64,000 nt of DNA from Aplysia californica (GCF_000002075.1 NW_004797313.1:1689455-1753454); one strand, 5' to 3'; counted from the stretch's first letter, positions 9,531-57,684 are shown. The notes: generated by a model not told the origin, from the letters alone. Program-made: numbers and translations.

Positions 9531-10724
9531 TTATTTTCACACCAGGACCTGTCTCATGCTAAGATATAATATTTTATAGCACTGTTCTTGTTCATTTGTG
9601 TGTCCTCCAGCCAAACATGGCAGTGTGAACCCCAAAATAGTTGGATGTGATGATGTTCTAACATCAGAAAGTAAGATCATAGGCAGTGTTCGAACATCTA
9701 GGTAATGCTATACACAGTGGCCGAGACTTTTCCCTTAGATTCTTGAAAGAAGGTGGCTCTTGGCAAGAGGGTGTGTACTTAATTCCTGTACTCAACGTAG
9801 TGCATTTTTGGCCTAGGCAGTTGTTTGTTTTGAGGAGATAAAAAATATAAGAGAGAGATGCACAGACAGACACACACACTAAAAGTAAAGATCAGTGTCA
9901 GTGTTCACAGTTTTTTGAATCTTCAAAAAAGAAAATTTCAACAAAGCTTGTTCTTGAAGGGGGTAATTTATAGGAAAAATTCAGTTACACAAAGTTATGT
10001 TGCTGTTAAGCGGATGATGCTCTTATCTGGGTTGCTATTTTAAAACAAACACCACTGTATAACTAACTATACACTGGCACCCCCACGGAGGTTTAAAAAT
10101 ATGTGGGGTTACAGGTGAGAATCTATACATTTGGGTCAAGAGTCAAGGTTAGTTATGGTGAATTCAAGCTACTGTTGTACTTTTTCAGATCATTCAGAGC
10201 ATGTAAACATTTTTTACCTCTCTGCAGCTTTAGCAATTGCTGCTGGTAACATTATTCTCAATGTCAACTTGTGGTCAGTCACTTCTAATTTTTTAGAAAC
10301 TTAAAAAGACATTATATTGACACATTAGTTGAAGATAATGGTAAAACAAAAAAGAAGCAGGAACATGAGCAAAAGTTTCAGTTTTGTTTTTTTGTGACCC
10401 TGCTTTTATTCAGTTTGGTACCAAGCTCACTCTTCACATCTGAAAGCATTGTTTGTCTTTGTGTGTATTCATAGTCTTCCCAGGTTCAAATACCTTGAAC
10501 TATTGGTAATAAATGGGCTACCTCCATGTATGGCAGAAGCTCTTTTTCAAGGTCCTGTGTTGCAGAATTGTTTCTTGTATTTTAAACGACTACTACTTTG
10601 TACCTTGTTTTCTATGTGCAGACATACTTCCTGATCTGCACAGGGTATATTATACTCAGGTTTCGATACAACTGATTTTAATTCAATGTAATGATAAATT
10701 TTTTTAATGTTCATTTTTCCTCAG
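9531..10724. other. Upstream region of PLA2G6; promoter not identified
   Basis: No CpG-dense block, TATA box with convincing context, or first exon could be picked. A pyrimidine-rich acceptor-like TTTTTCCTCAG ends at 10724. The transcription start may therefore lie in a non-coding exon further upstream. Confidence 0.45.
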
Positions 10725-10748
10725 ATGTTTGATATTCTGATCATCTAG
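10725..10748 (+). promoter_or_regulatory. Candidate uORF in PLA2G6 leader
   Basis: If the acceptor ending at 10724 is used, the first spliced base begins an ATG opening a seven-codon frame that stops at 10746-10748. That is 17 nt before the main ATG at 10766 and in a different frame. Short upstream frames often lower translation of the main frame. Use of the acceptor is inferred. Confidence 0.4.
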
Positions 10749-10765
10749 GCAGATATAGCAGCAAC

Positions 10766-45613
<34,848 letters not shown>

Positions 45614-45620
45614 AGCTGCT

Positions 45621-45699
45621 GTTGTAAAGCGCATGAAGCATGCTGTAGAGCGTGGATATGCACTATATAAATGCAATTTTTTTAATTATTATTATTATT
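45621..45699 (+). repeat. SINE 3' tail directly after the PLA2G6 stop
   Basis: GTAAAGCGCATGAAGC, GATATGCACTATATAAAT and a final ATT array match the tail of the SINE at 14238-14586. It starts about 8 nt after the TAA stop, in sense orientation, so the start of the 3' UTR appears to be SINE-derived. Confidence 0.8.
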
Positions 45700-48026
45700 C
45701 TCAAAGGTTTTTGTAATTTGTCAAGTATAGCGATATGCGCCTATCAGGATGAATCTCTGCAAGTCCCGCTGGGCGTACTAACATGGTAGATAGTTTCCAG
45801 ACGGGGAAACTCTTGTGTAGTCCTGTGATTTTTCTGTGGATAAGCAGTTTAACTTTAACTTTTACCTCTTATTGGTGTAAGTTTTCTGATGTCCGGGTTA
45901 CTGCCAGATTCGCATTTAAGCTATTATCTTGGTCATATGCATGAGATTAGAACAATTTAAATTTTACTTCCCTTGTATATTTAATATTCATCGGTATGTA
46001 TTTATTGCGTTTATCTTGAAAGCTACAGGAGATGTGGGGGTACAGGGAGGTAGGATTGTTTTACCTCACTCTCTTAGGGATACGCTGTCTAGTCTGTGTT
46101 GGTCCTTTTGGTTCACAGTATTGCTCTTACCTGACAGTTACAGAGATGCATCATTTCCCTTAAGGGTGTATTATACTTACAGTTAGACTGGACAAATTTG
46201 GCCTCAGCCAGCCTGCAACTGGTCATAAGACTTGTTTACTATTAACGGCTAACTGTCAAACGAGGAAAATAATGAAGTGACAATTGGGGACCTGATGTAG
46301 TTATGGTGAGAATACTTTTTAGTGTTTTTAAGAAAACAGCGACAAAAAGAGTCATTCATGAGTCATTGCGGTTTTTTTTATAAGCTGATTCCAAATGATA
46401 TTGATTTTTTCACAATAGGGCATAGTTCTGATAAGTTTGAATGGGAATTTAATTGCCAGCCCACGACAGACTCTCTGGTCACAACAGCCTGATTTTCATG
46501 GCTTTAGTACAGGTGAAAGAACTGGCTAACGGGGTCTGGTAAATTTTCTTATTACAAAGTGAAGATGGTTAGAAGGCCAGCTGATGTTAAACAACTGTCA
46601 GTGTCAACTCTGAGAGGCTCCCTGCTATCTCATCAACAAATGCAAAGAGCTGTCTGTAGAAATTTTCCTTGCTTTATTTCATCTTTGAGTTACAGTTTGT
46701 GTGATTCTTGTTATCAATGTATTTCTCTTTTTTCTCATGATTTTCCTTTCACTGATATTTATGGGGCTGTGGTTTAAAAGTACCTTAAGATTTGTTTGAA
46801 CTTTTGTTTGCTTACTTCAAATTCATGTTGCTTATGTATGTGATATTAAAATGAAACCTTTTTTTTATTTCTAGTTTTGCAAAGGTTATTGGGGTTTTCT
46901 TTATTGTTTTGTGGAAGTGTTATCATAATAAGAATGCTGTGCTACCATATTATCTTATGTTTGTTGAGATGCAAATTTTTTTGGGGGGTATTTTGACATT
47001 GTCCATTTGTCTGTTTATCAGAATTAACGTTGGTTTACATTCTTTCCCTGATTATTTTGAGGACTTTTACAACAACATTTAGTATTACCAATGAAATATG
47101 AGAACACACGTGAATTTTAGTTCATGAATTCGAATTCCATAACAAAACACTGAAAAGTACACAAGTTGTTCATTGCTTTGTGATTCTCCCTGACTGTCGA
47201 AGCCACAGGTTAGTCATGTGAACAATTGTGGAGTCTATTAATACCGAACACTGTTAATCCGAAAACGACACTAAACCAACAGAAAATAGAATCCCCAATT
47301 TTTTTCAGTGCTATTTTAGCAAAAACTCTCTAAACCAAAGAAAATCCAGCTGCCTGGCAGATTTTGGAATAGGCCGACTCCATTGTATGTGAAAAGAACA
47401 AACTGATTTTTAATGGTATTTTTCCCTTCTAAAATTTGGTATACAATGTTATTTTAGGTATAGACTTTTACTGTGTCCAATATGACCCGTACAAAGTGAT
47501 ATTGACTCCATTTCACACGCACTCATTGCTAGGGGCTGCTATTTTGAGCTAGGGTGGCAATGGTAGACATACCTTTTTTTTTCCATCTATCCTTTTGTAT
47601 CTTTGTGTCTTGCACCTACCTTGCTGGATAGTAATCTTTGGTTTGAGGGCTTCCTTCTTCATACCTATTATTTTGCCTGCTCTCCTGCTTTCCCCTGGTG
47701 CTGGCTGCCCTGGTTTGAATCCATAACAGGACTTTCTTGAAATCTGGTCATTTGCTGGACTTTTATAGACGTTATATTCACATGGTTTCGTGTACCAGAT
47801 GAATACTGAATGAGATGTCCCACCTCATAAATTACCTTACTGTTTTGGAAGGAGTCATGAACTCACAACAGACCTCAAATTTCCCTAGTTCCTCTGGACC
47901 CTCATTACGAGAAGATACTTCTCTTGAGCCCAAACAGAGGACAACTAGTGCATTAAGAATCTTTGTATCTGCTTTTTTTTTATTCCCCAAAGTGAAAAGG
48001 AAAAATTCAGCATAATGATGCCATGT
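45700..48026. other. Intergenic or 3' UTR, nothing recognised
   Basis: AT-rich. I could not pick the PLA2G6 polyadenylation site with confidence. Confidence 0.5.
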
Positions 48027-48105
48027 CATTGTCTCAGAACTATTTTGTCCAAGGTGTACTAAAGTAAAGAGGCACTTTGGACAAAATAGTTCTGAAGTGA
48101 CAATG
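48027..48105. mobile_element. Short foldback MITE, copy 2
   Basis: CATTGTC..TCAGAACTATTTTGTCC and its reverse complement form arms around AAAGTAAAGAGG. The arm core TCAGAACTATTTTGTCCAA is identical to copy 1 at 19101-19176, with diverged outer ends. Confidence 0.8.
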
Positions 48106-49833
48106 TGTTGTGATTAAATTTTGGAATATCTTCTTTCATGCCATAATTGCTCAGGGATCTTTGACTCTCAAAGAGATTGAACCCCGCGCGATCATATTTT
48201 GTATTGATGTGTAAATGTCAGCACAGTGACTTCGTGTAGGACAACTGCTGGTGTGTGTCCTGCCAGTCTGTGAAACTTCGAACAGATACTTTTTGTGGCC
48301 AGGTAAATGTAATGCATAAGATTGCAAAAAAGCAATGAGAAAGAAGAATCCTGTGCCTTTCTGAGCTGATGAAAGATACTAATGTGAAGGACAGGAAAAG
48401 TGGTAATAATAATAGTACTGTAGTTTGAGCTTGAGCTTCCAATGCATGTTTGTGCTTTTATCACAAAGTGAGACTTGTTACTGTTTGAACTTACCTTATT
48501 CTCGTTGACTTATTTTTGGTATGGAGTTTTGTGATAGAATGACACTGGTGTTTCCTTGTTACTGGGTTTTGTCCTTTGTTGTTCACAAACTGTGATGTTC
48601 TGTGATTCAAAATTCATGTGCTGTTTTTTCCAGATAATATTTAGTTAGCTCCATCACTATAAGGAAACAGCGGAAGTGGACCAACCTCTTTTAAAATGTT
48701 GAAAAGTGTTTTGGTTATTTGCTATTTTTACAAGACAGTGAGTACTTTATTGCTTTGATTCAGTTTATTTGTTTTGTGATTTTGGTTAGATTTTTACCTG
48801 AAACCTTGTTGCTAACTAAATTTCGTGAGTGGCAATGGCTAATTGTCACCATGGTGACTAACTCATGTTTTTGAAACTTTATTTTTGCTTTTGTCAACTT
48901 GTAATAAGGTTATGACTTCAAATTTATAGAAATGAGAAATTTTTTTTCAGTTTAGTGGTATTCCCCTTTTCAGCCAGATAATAATAGGCCTTTGGCATTT
49001 TAGATTTGCTTTAAGTTTAAGCTGAAACTTATCATATAATTATCCATCAGGGCTCTGTGTCGCAAGAGGATCTTTTAGAGTTTTCGAAATCACACAGAAT
49101 TTCAATAGGCCTACCCATCACCTGTGGCGTGTTTGTAGGGAATGCCTTGTCCCAGGGTTCGTGAAATGGCTAATATAATTACTGCACTAACTATATCAGC
49201 CACAAGTTTGTGCCATCTTGTCTTCTGCACTAAAAGTATTTGTTTCAGCGAGCTTTTATAAGAAAACTCATTGCTTTATCAACATAATCATATCCTGAAG
49301 GTAAGGGTTGGAGCATATCTCTACAGGTTTATTATGATATATTGTAATGCTCGTGTATGTTTCCATAATCGTTATTGCTTGTACCGTTCCATGGTTGGAA
49401 GTTGTGTCATCATGGTTTGTCCTATGTCTTGGTAAGATTTTGCCTGCTGTTGTGTTTATAAAAACTATATAACGCATTGCATGCGCAGTTTAAACTGTTA
49501 CCTTTGATTCCACATAAGTCTGTGGGTTTTCTTTGGACTGCAGCTTGCAGCTACTGACTGAACTGTGTATTGTTTATTCCCAGGAATGGATACACAAATA
49601 CTATACATCCACTCATGAATTCTTGACACTGTCTGTGCGGTTTTCCTGCTTTGGGAGTTGGGATGGATGGTTAGTGAGTGCTCATATGGGACCTTTTTCT
49701 TCCACATTTTTTCAGTGTTTCTTCTGCCATTATCATGCTCTCCACAAAAGGTGAGATGATGACAGACAAAAGCTGCCAGATAGACATCTTTTTTGTTTTT
49801 TTCCTTGGATTATGATTAGTAATGTTCGGTAAA
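48106..49833. other. Intergenic, nothing recognised
   Basis: AT-rich sequence. No domain, RNA gene or element seen. Confidence 0.5.
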
Positions 49834-49896
49834 TAGAAACATAAAATCATGCGTGGTTGGCGGTAATTAGAAACATAAAATCATGCGTGGTTGGCG
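49834..49896. repeat. 34-bp tandem duplication
   Basis: The unit TAGAAACATAAAATCATGCG...GGTTGGCGG occurs twice head to tail, almost perfectly, so the duplication is recent. It covers the 5' edge of the adjoining family C copy. Confidence 0.85.
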
Positions 49897-50060
49897 GGTA
49901 CTCTGGTGTGGTCTGCTTCTTCTTTCCTATCAAACATCTATCCTCCTTATCTCCCCTTCTTCTTTTTTATGTTTGTTACTCTCTTGAAACACCGCTTATC
50001 TTCTGGCGCTCATATGACCTTATGCAGTTGCGAGCGCCGTAAAAACCTCTACTAAAACTT
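49853..50060 (+). repeat. Dispersed repeat family C copy with shared SINE tail
   Basis: GTGTGGTCTGCTTCTTCTTT, CTATCAAACATCTATCC and TATGTTTGTTACTCTCTTGA, then CATATGACCTTATGCAGTTG and GAGCGCCGTAAAA. The last part equals the tail of the tRNA-headed SINE at 6722-7197. Confidence 0.75.
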
Positions 50061-52059
50061 TTTAAAACCATAAAATCAATGATATTGCTTCCTTTCCAGT
50101 GTATTAATTGTACATTTTTTAAATGTAACACTTTGTTTCCTGCTCTGTACTCTGTATTTTTAGTAACATGCATAAGTGCAGTGCTCACTGTTAATGTGAC
50201 TGGCTAACAGGAAACAAAGGGTTAAGCCGTCTGATCAAATTATGAAGAAATGATCTGTCAGGTGATGTCTTTCTTATAAATCTTTTTTTTTTAAATTCAG
50301 GGGAAGAAAAGATACCCTTTCATCCATGCGGATACAACTTTTGTTTACTTTCCCTGGTGTTTCAGTCATTTGAGCTGAGGTCCTTCCACTTGAAACAATG
50401 ATGTACCTTGTAAGATTCACAAAATTTCCCGAAGTCTTTTTAGGCTTTGTAGTACAGGGTAATTCGAATGTTTGGTTTTGATGGAAAGTCCCAGATAAAT
50501 TGATATCAGGCTTGTGAGAGAGAAAGAGTGGTTGGTGTGAGAAAAAAAAATTTGTGGGATGAACCAAGAAACTCTTGCCAAAGACAGTTGTCTTTCATTG
50601 TCATCTTCATACAGTATACAGCATACCCCCGTGGACATAATTGCCAAATTTCAATCTTGTCTGATGTTTGTCTGTCTCGATGTCTTAACACACAATTATT
50701 TGTTCATCTCTCCAGGATTTTACTATGCCTACAAATCTTTGAAACCAGTATGACATGACGTATGTACGTTAAATGTTCTAGTCTACTTTGTGTAAAAACT
50801 AATTCTGTTTCAAGTGCAAGGAAACTTCGGCCTTGTTCCTCATTCGGGTTTCTAAATGTAGATCCTTCAGCTCAAACGAAGGTTGACTTATTTACCAAAC
50901 TGAATGATTCATGTTCAAGGCAGTTTTTTCTTTCATGCAGATGCATGCCAATGTATTTATGAGGCACCTATCATTGTTTTTACTAATCAGTTTCCTCAAT
51001 CCTTTGTAGTCATTTACTTTGATTTCTTTCTTTGGCAGACTTCTCTCTCTCTCTCTCTTGACTCGAAAGCAGCTTTTTTTGTTGTTGTTGTTGGTTTTTT
51101 TAGTTGTTTTTAAGGAGGATGGAGGTTGTTTTGTTTTGGGGGAGGTTTTGTCTCTATTGAAAAAACTAAGTCTGTTTCGGAGGATCAGGTGCTAGATAAA
51201 TTTAGGAGGAAAATCCCCCTCCATATCCTCTGAGTGCCTGCACGAAGTCAAATTCAGTTTGAGACTGAGAGGCAACCATCAAACCTCACCTAAATCCTCA
51301 AGCTGTGAAACATTTTGTTTTACCTCTCCACACAAAGGGGTAATTTCTTTTCTCTTTTTTTTAATGAACTAGCAAGATAGTGTAGCGTCAAACCGAGGAC
51401 GTGATTTTTCTACAATATACTCTAAACAGATGTTCATGAGTTACAGTAATGGAGTTCTGAATCAAACTTCAAACCGAGCCAGATAGCCTACAATATATGT
51501 ATATATTTATAGAATTATGTTTTTCATGCATATGTATACAATATGACTATATCCCTTTGTTTCAACGATATAAACAATTGACTGCAACAAGGGAATGTAC
51601 TTTTATTATTACTTCACTGCATTCAATTTTGAACTTTGGATTTTCCACATTCCCCCTTCCCATGCTCCTCCAAAAGCAAACTGTGTGAGTTATATATATG
51701 CGTACCATTTCTTCACTTACCAGCTCAATGTCACACTCGCCCTCTTTTGGCCAGTCCATGTAATTCTCCTTTATAAAGGTGATTTTTTTTATTGATCCAT
51801 TTTTAATTAAGCAATGCTGTCTGAGTGACTTGCCTTTTGAGATATATATCCTAGACTACAACTTTACCTCTGTGGTTACACAAAATTTCATCCATTGTTC
51901 ATACTCTTGCTAACACTTTCAAAACTGACATGTTCTCTTAGATCTACACGGTCATTACCGTGTTCCCCCCCCCCCCTGCAGTGCTACTGACTGAAGTGTC
52001 TTTAGGCCGTTCCCAAAGGGGGGATATTAACGTCTTGTTCTTATGCACAGTAGAATTGT

Positions 52060-52365
52060 AAATGGGCTGATTTATCAATGTCATGCTCATACTGTGCCAG
52101 AACAACATAGGGGGGGCTGTTGCTTTTTCTTTCCTCATCCTTACTATCGTCCTTTGTCCTCTACTTCTTTTGAGTGTTTGTCATTCTCTTGTGAACTATT
52201 TCCGGGCTGCCTTGATAGTCGAAGCAGACTTTGTGTTGTTGAGGCTAGAGAGGTGAGCAGAGTAAGCCCGATTCCCCGTTTGGACTTCTCTGTTGACATC
52301 CACCCCTTGACGCTCATGTATGACCTGATGCAGTTGCAAGCGTCATAAAACCTTACTAAAACTAA
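52060..52365 (+). repeat. Dispersed repeat family C, diverged copy
   Basis: Pyrimidine-rich TTTGTCATTCTCTTGTGAAC block and terminal CTCATGTATGACCTGATGCA...AAGCGTCATAAAACC match the family C tail with about one change in six. Confidence 0.6.
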
Positions 52366-54238
52366 ACACTGTCATTTTGAAATTTGGAAACCCTTTTCGC
52401 CTCTTCAAGATGACTTCAAGTAGGCCTACATGTTTTCTTGTTGACCACACTCTTCATTTTGTGCATCTTTAACTTTTCTGCCTCATATATGCTTCAACTC
52501 ACTACCCTACTTTTTTTTTTCCTTGGCATTTATGTTATGGCAGCGTTTTGTTCAAAAGCAAACTGCTTATAAAGGGGCACAATTGCTTTCTTCTCGTTAT
52601 CAAGTGTGAAGTGTATCTGTTGCTGTACAATGTTATTTGTGTGTTACAAAACATCAGGGGACATGACAAAAGTCGATTGTAAAAAGTGTTGTTTGAACGA
52701 GTGCTGTGAATGGGTTTTTTTTTCTTTTTGTCTTTGCGTAAAGTGTATTTTTATAATACTGAATGTTTGTGTTTACAAGTGTAAAATGTATCTTATATTT
52801 GTGGTATTTTTCTGCCTATATTCTTCAAACACACTTCCCTTATCAGTGTTTCGACTTAATAAACTACTGATTTATATTTTGAGACATTTTGCTGGGGTTT
52901 ATGGTATGAAACTGATAATTATATTTTCAGTGGTGTTAAAATGCAAGAGAAAAAAGTTTATTTTATAGTTTTCATGCATTTTTTTTCCTGCACAATTTTT
53001 TAAAACACTTTTTGAGCTGCATCACTTTGTTTGTATTATCATGTACAGCCAAAGCAGTCGTTATTTTCAAATATGACCAAGAAGTTCTTTCTTATGTCCC
53101 AACTAACAGCTCAACTAAGCAGAGCCAATTGTATAAGAAGACCACTGTTAGTGTCAGGTCACATTTTTCAATATATTACATGTACCAGTATTATAACATG
53201 TAAAATTGTCCTCTCAAACTTAGGGGTTAAATCATGCCTTTTTCTTTCTTCCAAGCTGTATCAATTTAGATTTTTCTCCTTAGTATGTTCTACGGACATA
53301 CGTAATAAAAAATGCTGGGATTATGAAGTATTATGTTCTTTGTTGACAATATCTGGTTAGTGCAGGATCCTTTTCATTTTGCTTTGTCAGGCATCTGTAC
53401 AGCAGGCGATTTATTTTTCAGTTGGGATGTACATGTTTGTCAGTTTTTCACATTAAAAGTATGTTTTATGAAGTTGTTTTAAGCTGTTCTTTCAAAATCA
53501 TTCAAAAGTTTTCGTTAATCCCATGAATCTTTCCATCACCCGTATGCAATACTCTTGTGTTCATGTGTGATCTCCATTTTTCTTAGCATCATGAGACTGT
53601 TATGTTATAATGCATGTGTTATGTTGCTGGAACTCAAAGTCAAAGATCAGTACATGTAATGAAAATAAGAAGGAAAAGATGCCATAGCCTAGTTACTGGA
53701 ATGGAGACAGAGACTTGAAAAATTCACATATTCAGTTTAGATTGAGTAAAGGGAGATTAGGAAAAATCATGATACACTCAAAACTTAAGAGGAAAAGAAA
53801 AGAAGTAGGATCTATTAGTGATGTCACCCACCTCCCCTTACCCGCCCTGTTTGGAAAAGTTGAAGGGAAAAGAGACATTTGAGTTTAAAAAACATGCATT
53901 AACACAATAACAGTCATTTCTTGCTGGGGAAAAATCCAAAATGACAGTCAAAAGCAACAGAGGGAGAGCAAAAAAGTAGAACCTACCATGTACCCCATCC
54001 ATACTCCTGCAGATAAGAGACAGGAAGACAAGCACAGGTTTCATAAAAACGTTAACTGCTGAACATAACACATAACAGCCTGTACTGCAACATAATTTGT
54101 GGAAGTTTCTGATTTCATAGAGGACTGGGGGAGGAGGACCGTGACCCCATATTTCTGAGACAGACCCTACTCCTAAAGAGAAGAGTTTTACACTCAACAG
54201 GAAAACCACACCTTTATTTGTTGTTGGGAATACTCAAA
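52366..54238. other. Intergenic, nothing recognised
   Basis: AT-rich with several AATAAA-like hexamers (for example near 52856 and 53304) but no assignable transcript. Confidence 0.5.
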
Positions 54239-54240
54239 TA

Positions 54241-54734
54241 CAGTGGGAGTCGCATTCAACAAGGTCACATTCAACGAGAAGTCGGCTCCAACGAGGCAAT
54301 CTTTAATCCCTGATTTTTTCCTCCAAATCCCTTTGTAAATGTATGTTAGCTCCAATGAGGTTGCAAACAGACCGAGATCACGATAACCAAATAAAGGCAA
54401 TTGGCGGCCAAGAGAGCAAAAACATTTTCTCCTTTCTCTCCATCTCATGCAAAGCACAAGGCCCATCCTCCATTCCTAACGCATGGTATTGCTAGATGTA
54501 GTGTGCCTCCTAATATGGGCCCCAAAGCCAAGAGGATGGGAGAAGGTTGGCCTACGGTAGGGAAGGGAGGGGGTGGGTGGGAACGTGATTGTTTTAATTA
54601 CTGGTATTGGTACTTCGTGTAATATAATTACTTTTTTCCCCCTTTCTTTAGACTTACTCACGTTCAACGAGAGATCGGATCCAACGAGGACAACAAGCTA
54701 GTCCCGGCAACCTCGTTGAATGCGACTCCCACTG
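54241..54734. mobile_element. pogo/Tigger-like non-autonomous DNA transposon (494 bp)
   Basis: Perfect 20-bp terminal inverted repeats CAGTGGGAGTCGCATTCAAC, followed by (A/G)AGGT on both ends, flanked by TA at 54239-54240 and 54735-54736. CAG ends plus a TA target site are the signature of the Tc1/mariner superfamily, pogo/Tigger branch. ATTCAACGAG-type repeats recur inside both ends. An ATG at 54515 opens MGPKAKRMGEG, which resembles the start of a Tigger transposase. The rest of the transposase is missing, so it is a deletion derivative that needed a helper. Confidence 0.88.
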
Positions 54735-54736
54735 TA

Positions 54737-56169
54737 CAAGAGAAGGATATGCGAGTTCTTGACTTTCTAGTCTGATCCTCTGTGACAACACTGAGATTTA
54801 TGAAAATTTGAAAGGCCCATGAGTGGAGGACAAAATATGTTGCTGCACAAGTATGACTGTTTAGTTCTTGCATTACTTTTTTTCCCCTTCCTCTGGTATC
54901 CTTAGGATGTTGAGGGGAGGTGCAGGTTTCGGTCCTGTCCTAAGTGTGTGGCGTCTGTGATTGACATGGCATGATGTTCCAGAACCTTTTTAGCCCAATC
55001 AAGGGCACCCAAGCATCGTAACACCAGATAACAAAACAGTGAACACAATTACAGCAATTGGGACTGGTTTTGGTGTATTAGGCTCTCAAAGGGCAGTCCT
55101 GACTGTTACTTACTTTGTTGGAGAATAGATATCATTGCAAATTTCAGGACAGTCGGCATCACTGATAGTCTTTTGACTCTTTTTATCACTTTTTCAGAGA
55201 CACAAAAATGAGGACAGGACAAGTTTTTCATACATTTCTTTTCTAGAGTTACACCGTTTAATGTTTAAAAAATGTTGTTTTCTATATTACACTGTTACAG
55301 CCCATTGTAGCTCCTTCCATCCCATTGTAGCTCTCCTTCCATAAAATTTTCATAAAATGAGGCTGAACTGTTAGTGATATCTAGTGGTACCAACAGATCC
55401 TCATACCCAACTGCCTCATGGTTAAGTGAGGAAAATATTTTCTGTTGCTTGAAGAAAACACAGTCAGCCCTTAGTAAGGTATCTATAGTAAGATATCAAA
55501 ATCTATGTCCGTTAAGTCGTAAAGCCAGCAGTCAAACCACAAGACATCTGCTGCCATACTTGAGGCCATAATTTGCTCATTATATGCTGCAACATTGAAT
55601 ATCAGCAGAAGACCACCAACATGAAAAGTTCCAAATTCAAGGAGGTTATCCAAATAATTTGGAGCAGCTGACAATGTGAATTGTAGCTTCCTTTTCCTTA
55701 GAAATACTTGAGCAAATGTAAGGAAAAACACAACCCAGTCTTTGTCATACAAGGGTATGTATTTCAAGTTCTCCATGTAAAATGCCGATTACATAAAATC
55801 TTTTTATACAAACTGTTATGTGACCAGTATCTGATTACATCATCACTCAGATGTAGAATTAAATGTGGCAAAGAATTCCTAAAAATGTTAAATTATCTTC
55901 ATAGAAAAAAGGACAAGAAACAAAAACTACTAGAACATTCTACATTGACAAGGATTGCCATTGTTCGTTAATTACATGACGAAATGAAACTTTAACCTTT
56001 TAGCTCCTGGAGATTTGTCTTGCTGCATGCCCTAAAATCCTGGAAAAAGGAGATAATCTTCTAAAATATCATACATGTGTTTTTAAAAAATTCTTTTAAA
56101 AGAAATTTTCTTTACAAAATGATCAGGGAAAAAAACACAACTATATGTGAAGCATCATGGTGGAATCAT
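54737..56169. other. Intergenic, nothing recognised
   Basis: AT-rich sequence without recognisable genes. The stretch near 55990 (ACCTTTTAGCTCCTGGAG) may be part of the repeat at 56170-56554. Confidence 0.5.
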
Positions 56170-56554
56170 GTGTTCGTCAACGTAATGAAATCAAAGAAAC
56201 ACATTTTTCTGGACGTCTGGCAATTTTTTTCAAATTTCTTTTTTTGGATAAGCATATTTTATGTCCTTTTACAGAAAAGCATTGATTAAAGGCAGAAAAA
56301 ATGTAAATTTCCTGTGTTCAAGGAGGACACTCAAGCTTTGGAAGTCGCCAAACTTTGGCAGCCATTTTCTTGCTGATTTTACCTCTCACACCAGGCAACC
56401 CCCACCTCCTTCAATCTCAAATATCTCAACTTCTATTCAAGATAGATGGGTTTTTCGCCAAATGCAAGACAAATAAACAAGCTTTATGATACCAATAACT
56501 CCATGTGCCCAAAAATTGACGAGCACCTGATTCCATCATGTTGCAACACATATT
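56170..56554 (+). repeat. Diverged repeat, copy 1
   Basis: Collinear with 57297-57684. Shared blocks are TTTTATGTCCTTTT/TTTTATGTCCATTT, GGCAACCCCCACCTCCTTCA and CCCAAAAATTGACGAGC, then CGATTCCA-like ends. No coding frame. Could be a non-autonomous DNA element or a local duplication. Confidence 0.75.
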
Positions 56555-57296
56555 AGGAAAAGAATACTGCTTCTAACAAGCCAAGTATCCTTGTGTTAGA
56601 GTATGGGCAAGTTATTTATTTCTCCCATTATAGTTGTGACTATCAGGTAATTACCCATCTATTTCATCAAATTAAAAAATAACCAACTCCTCTAGTGACT
56701 TACAAAAATACCATAACACAGTAGACTAAGAAATGAACTTTCAGTGTGTCTTGGTTTGGTCGAGACCGCTTCACAGCTGAATTTTAATATATTTTCCAAG
56801 TTTCCTTGGATTTGCCCAAGTTTTAACTCCACTGCACACTCCATTTCGTCATATTTACTTTAAAAATTCACACATTTTTAGGTCAATTTCGATCATTCAA
56901 AAACTGAAAAATAGAACAACTTTACTTTCGCTATACAGCCTAATTTTTAAGTCACTTCTAATCAGACATTATTCCAAGACCTCATAGAAATGCATACCAA
57001 GGCAGTGTTGTGCACCCAGCGATTGATTCACTGGGCAGCATAGCTCTAGATGCGATTCGATCGACTCCGCACAACGCCACTCCAGGTGTTAAATGGTTAA
57101 AGTTGTCTTTCTCAAATGTGGCGGTAGGTGCACTACTCATTCACAAAAGTGACCATGTCTAAAGAGGTATTTAGATCTGAACATTTTTAAAACAGAGTCA
57201 TGAGGAAATGCAAGAAATTACAAAAGTAACAAATTGCATAGGTGAATCTTTTTCTCAGGCATGCACGCATACATGTTGCATCAAGGTGAAATAAGA

Positions 57297-57684
57297 CGCT
57301 CGTTAAAATAATAAAATCGAAGGAAGAAGCATTTTTCCACCCATTTAGCAATTCATATGAAAGTTTTGAGAGCCTCAACACCTTTTATGTCCATTTGAAG
57401 ACACATTATAATCAGAATTTTACTGAAAAACATGGATTAGAACCACACAAAAATTGTAAATTCGCAGTTTCCAAGGACTCTCAAATCTTTTCAGTAATTT
57501 GACCTCTGACATCAGGCGACCCCCACCTCTTTCAATTGCAGGTATCTCAATTGTTTTCAATATGGATGGGTATCATTTTCATCAATAGCAAGACAAAGAA
57601 CAAGCTCTAATATGATACCAACAATAAAAGTAAAAGCCCAAAAATTGACGAGCGCCCGATTCCACCGCAACGCCAGACATATAA
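57297..57684 (+). repeat. Diverged repeat, copy 2
   Basis: Partner of 56170-56554 in the same orientation, about 1.13 kb downstream, with CGACCCCCACCTCTTTCAAT and CCCAAAAATTGACGAGCGCC. About a quarter of positions differ. Confidence 0.75.
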
